From assembly GCF_034274695.1 (NCBI RefSeq), contig NZ_CP128362.1, positions 3,846,501 to 3,910,500 of the forward strand: 64,000 nt of DNA, given 5' to 3'. Below are positions 63,901-64,000 of the stretch, in pieces; within the stretch, counting starts at the first letter, position 1, and each line of letters starts with the position of its first letter. This stretch comes from Chitinophaga sp. LS1 (GTDB taxonomy: Bacteria > Bacteroidota > Bacteroidia > Chitinophagales > Chitinophagaceae). A program made the translations under genes and the position numbers. Below the pieces are notes generated by a model. It was not told where the DNA came from and searched no databases. It saw only the letters and a program-made list of their open reading frames with translations.

Positions 63901-64000
63901 TGGCAGACCTTTCAACCAATTTTTTAGGCATCAAATCCCCCAACCCTTTCTGGCTGGCAAGCGCGCCCCCAACAGATAAACAGGTAAATGTGCTCCGCGC
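63901..64000 (+). CDS. preA: NAD-dependent dihydropyrimidine dehydrogenase subunit PreA, 5' end
   Basis: The gene begins with ATG 63901 and runs off the window. The translated part is MADLSTNFLGIKSPNPFWLA then SAPPTDKQVNVLRA, which matches the N-terminus of PreA (FMN domain of dihydropyrimidine dehydrogenase, with SAPPT as part of the FMN site). With PreT it reduces uracil and thymine, the first step of the pathway. Confidence 0.9.

Overview
The window comes from a Bacteroidota chromosome, most likely a Chitinophaga-like member of the Chitinophagaceae. This rests on the TonB-dependent receptors with CarboxypepD_reg-like domains, the DUF5686 and DUF5689 proteins, the signal-peptide/TPR/transmembrane/HTH regulator, the serine palmitoyltransferase, and promoters of the TTG-N17-19-TAnnTTTG type. 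I see no rRNA, tRNA, transposase, integrase, phage gene or CRISPR array. It reads as chromosomal core and accessory DNA, not a mobile island.

Layout. (1) 1-1387: the end of a siderophore-type GNAT acetyltransferase and a secreted Gly/Asn-repeat protein. (2) 1973-13058: ten same-strand genes that together look like a complete inositol-phosphorylceramide pathway. They comprise serine palmitoyltransferase, a GNAT-type bacterial ceramide synthase, a CerR-like reductase, myo-inositol-phosphate synthase, a PgpA-type phosphatase, a GtrA protein, a DUF5686 outer-membrane protein, a CDP-alcohol phosphotransferase fused to DUF4833, a fatty-acid hydroxylase and an Aur1-like PAP2 transferase. (3) 13035-21650: mostly minus-strand genes, including a Clp_N-TPR protein, a B12 radical-SAM enzyme, a secreted nuclease, a sterol-desaturase-like protein and an NmrA-type oxidoreductase, then a serine hydrolase. 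(4) 21689-28971: a TPR-HTH regulator followed by TonB receptor, beta-helix lipoprotein and MINPP-type histidine phosphatase, a probable inositol-polyphosphate (phytate) or other phosphoester scavenging locus. (5) 29893-32309: a nicotinamide-riboside uptake operon (TonB receptor, pnuC, nadR) in which a deletion has joined the receptor 5' part out of frame to pnuC. (6) 32402-43206: helicase, VOC protein, glycosyltransferase, SDR, flavin reductase and several small unknown proteins. (7) 43274-51842: SulP transporter, then a divergent extracellular nucleic-acid degradation and uptake locus (two nucleases facing a TonB receptor and a DUF5689 lipoprotein). (8) 51962-54723: beta-lactamase-fold hydrolase, SGNH hydrolase and hemolysin-III protein. 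(9) 54799-64000: an Lrp-type regulator divergent from a reductive pyrimidine degradation cluster (mmsA, aminotransferase, NCS1 permease, dihydropyrimidinase, beta-ureidopropionase, preT, preA).

Functional links. The sphingolipid cluster makes ceramide and inositol head groups. The MINPP locus could return inositol or phosphate from outside. The nuclease locus could supply nucleotides whose pyrimidines the last cluster degrades, but these links are inference. A recurring feature is short tandem duplication, in units of about 51-61 bp, in intergenic DNA. In at least two cases the unit copies the stop-to-start junction or the end of the adjacent gene.
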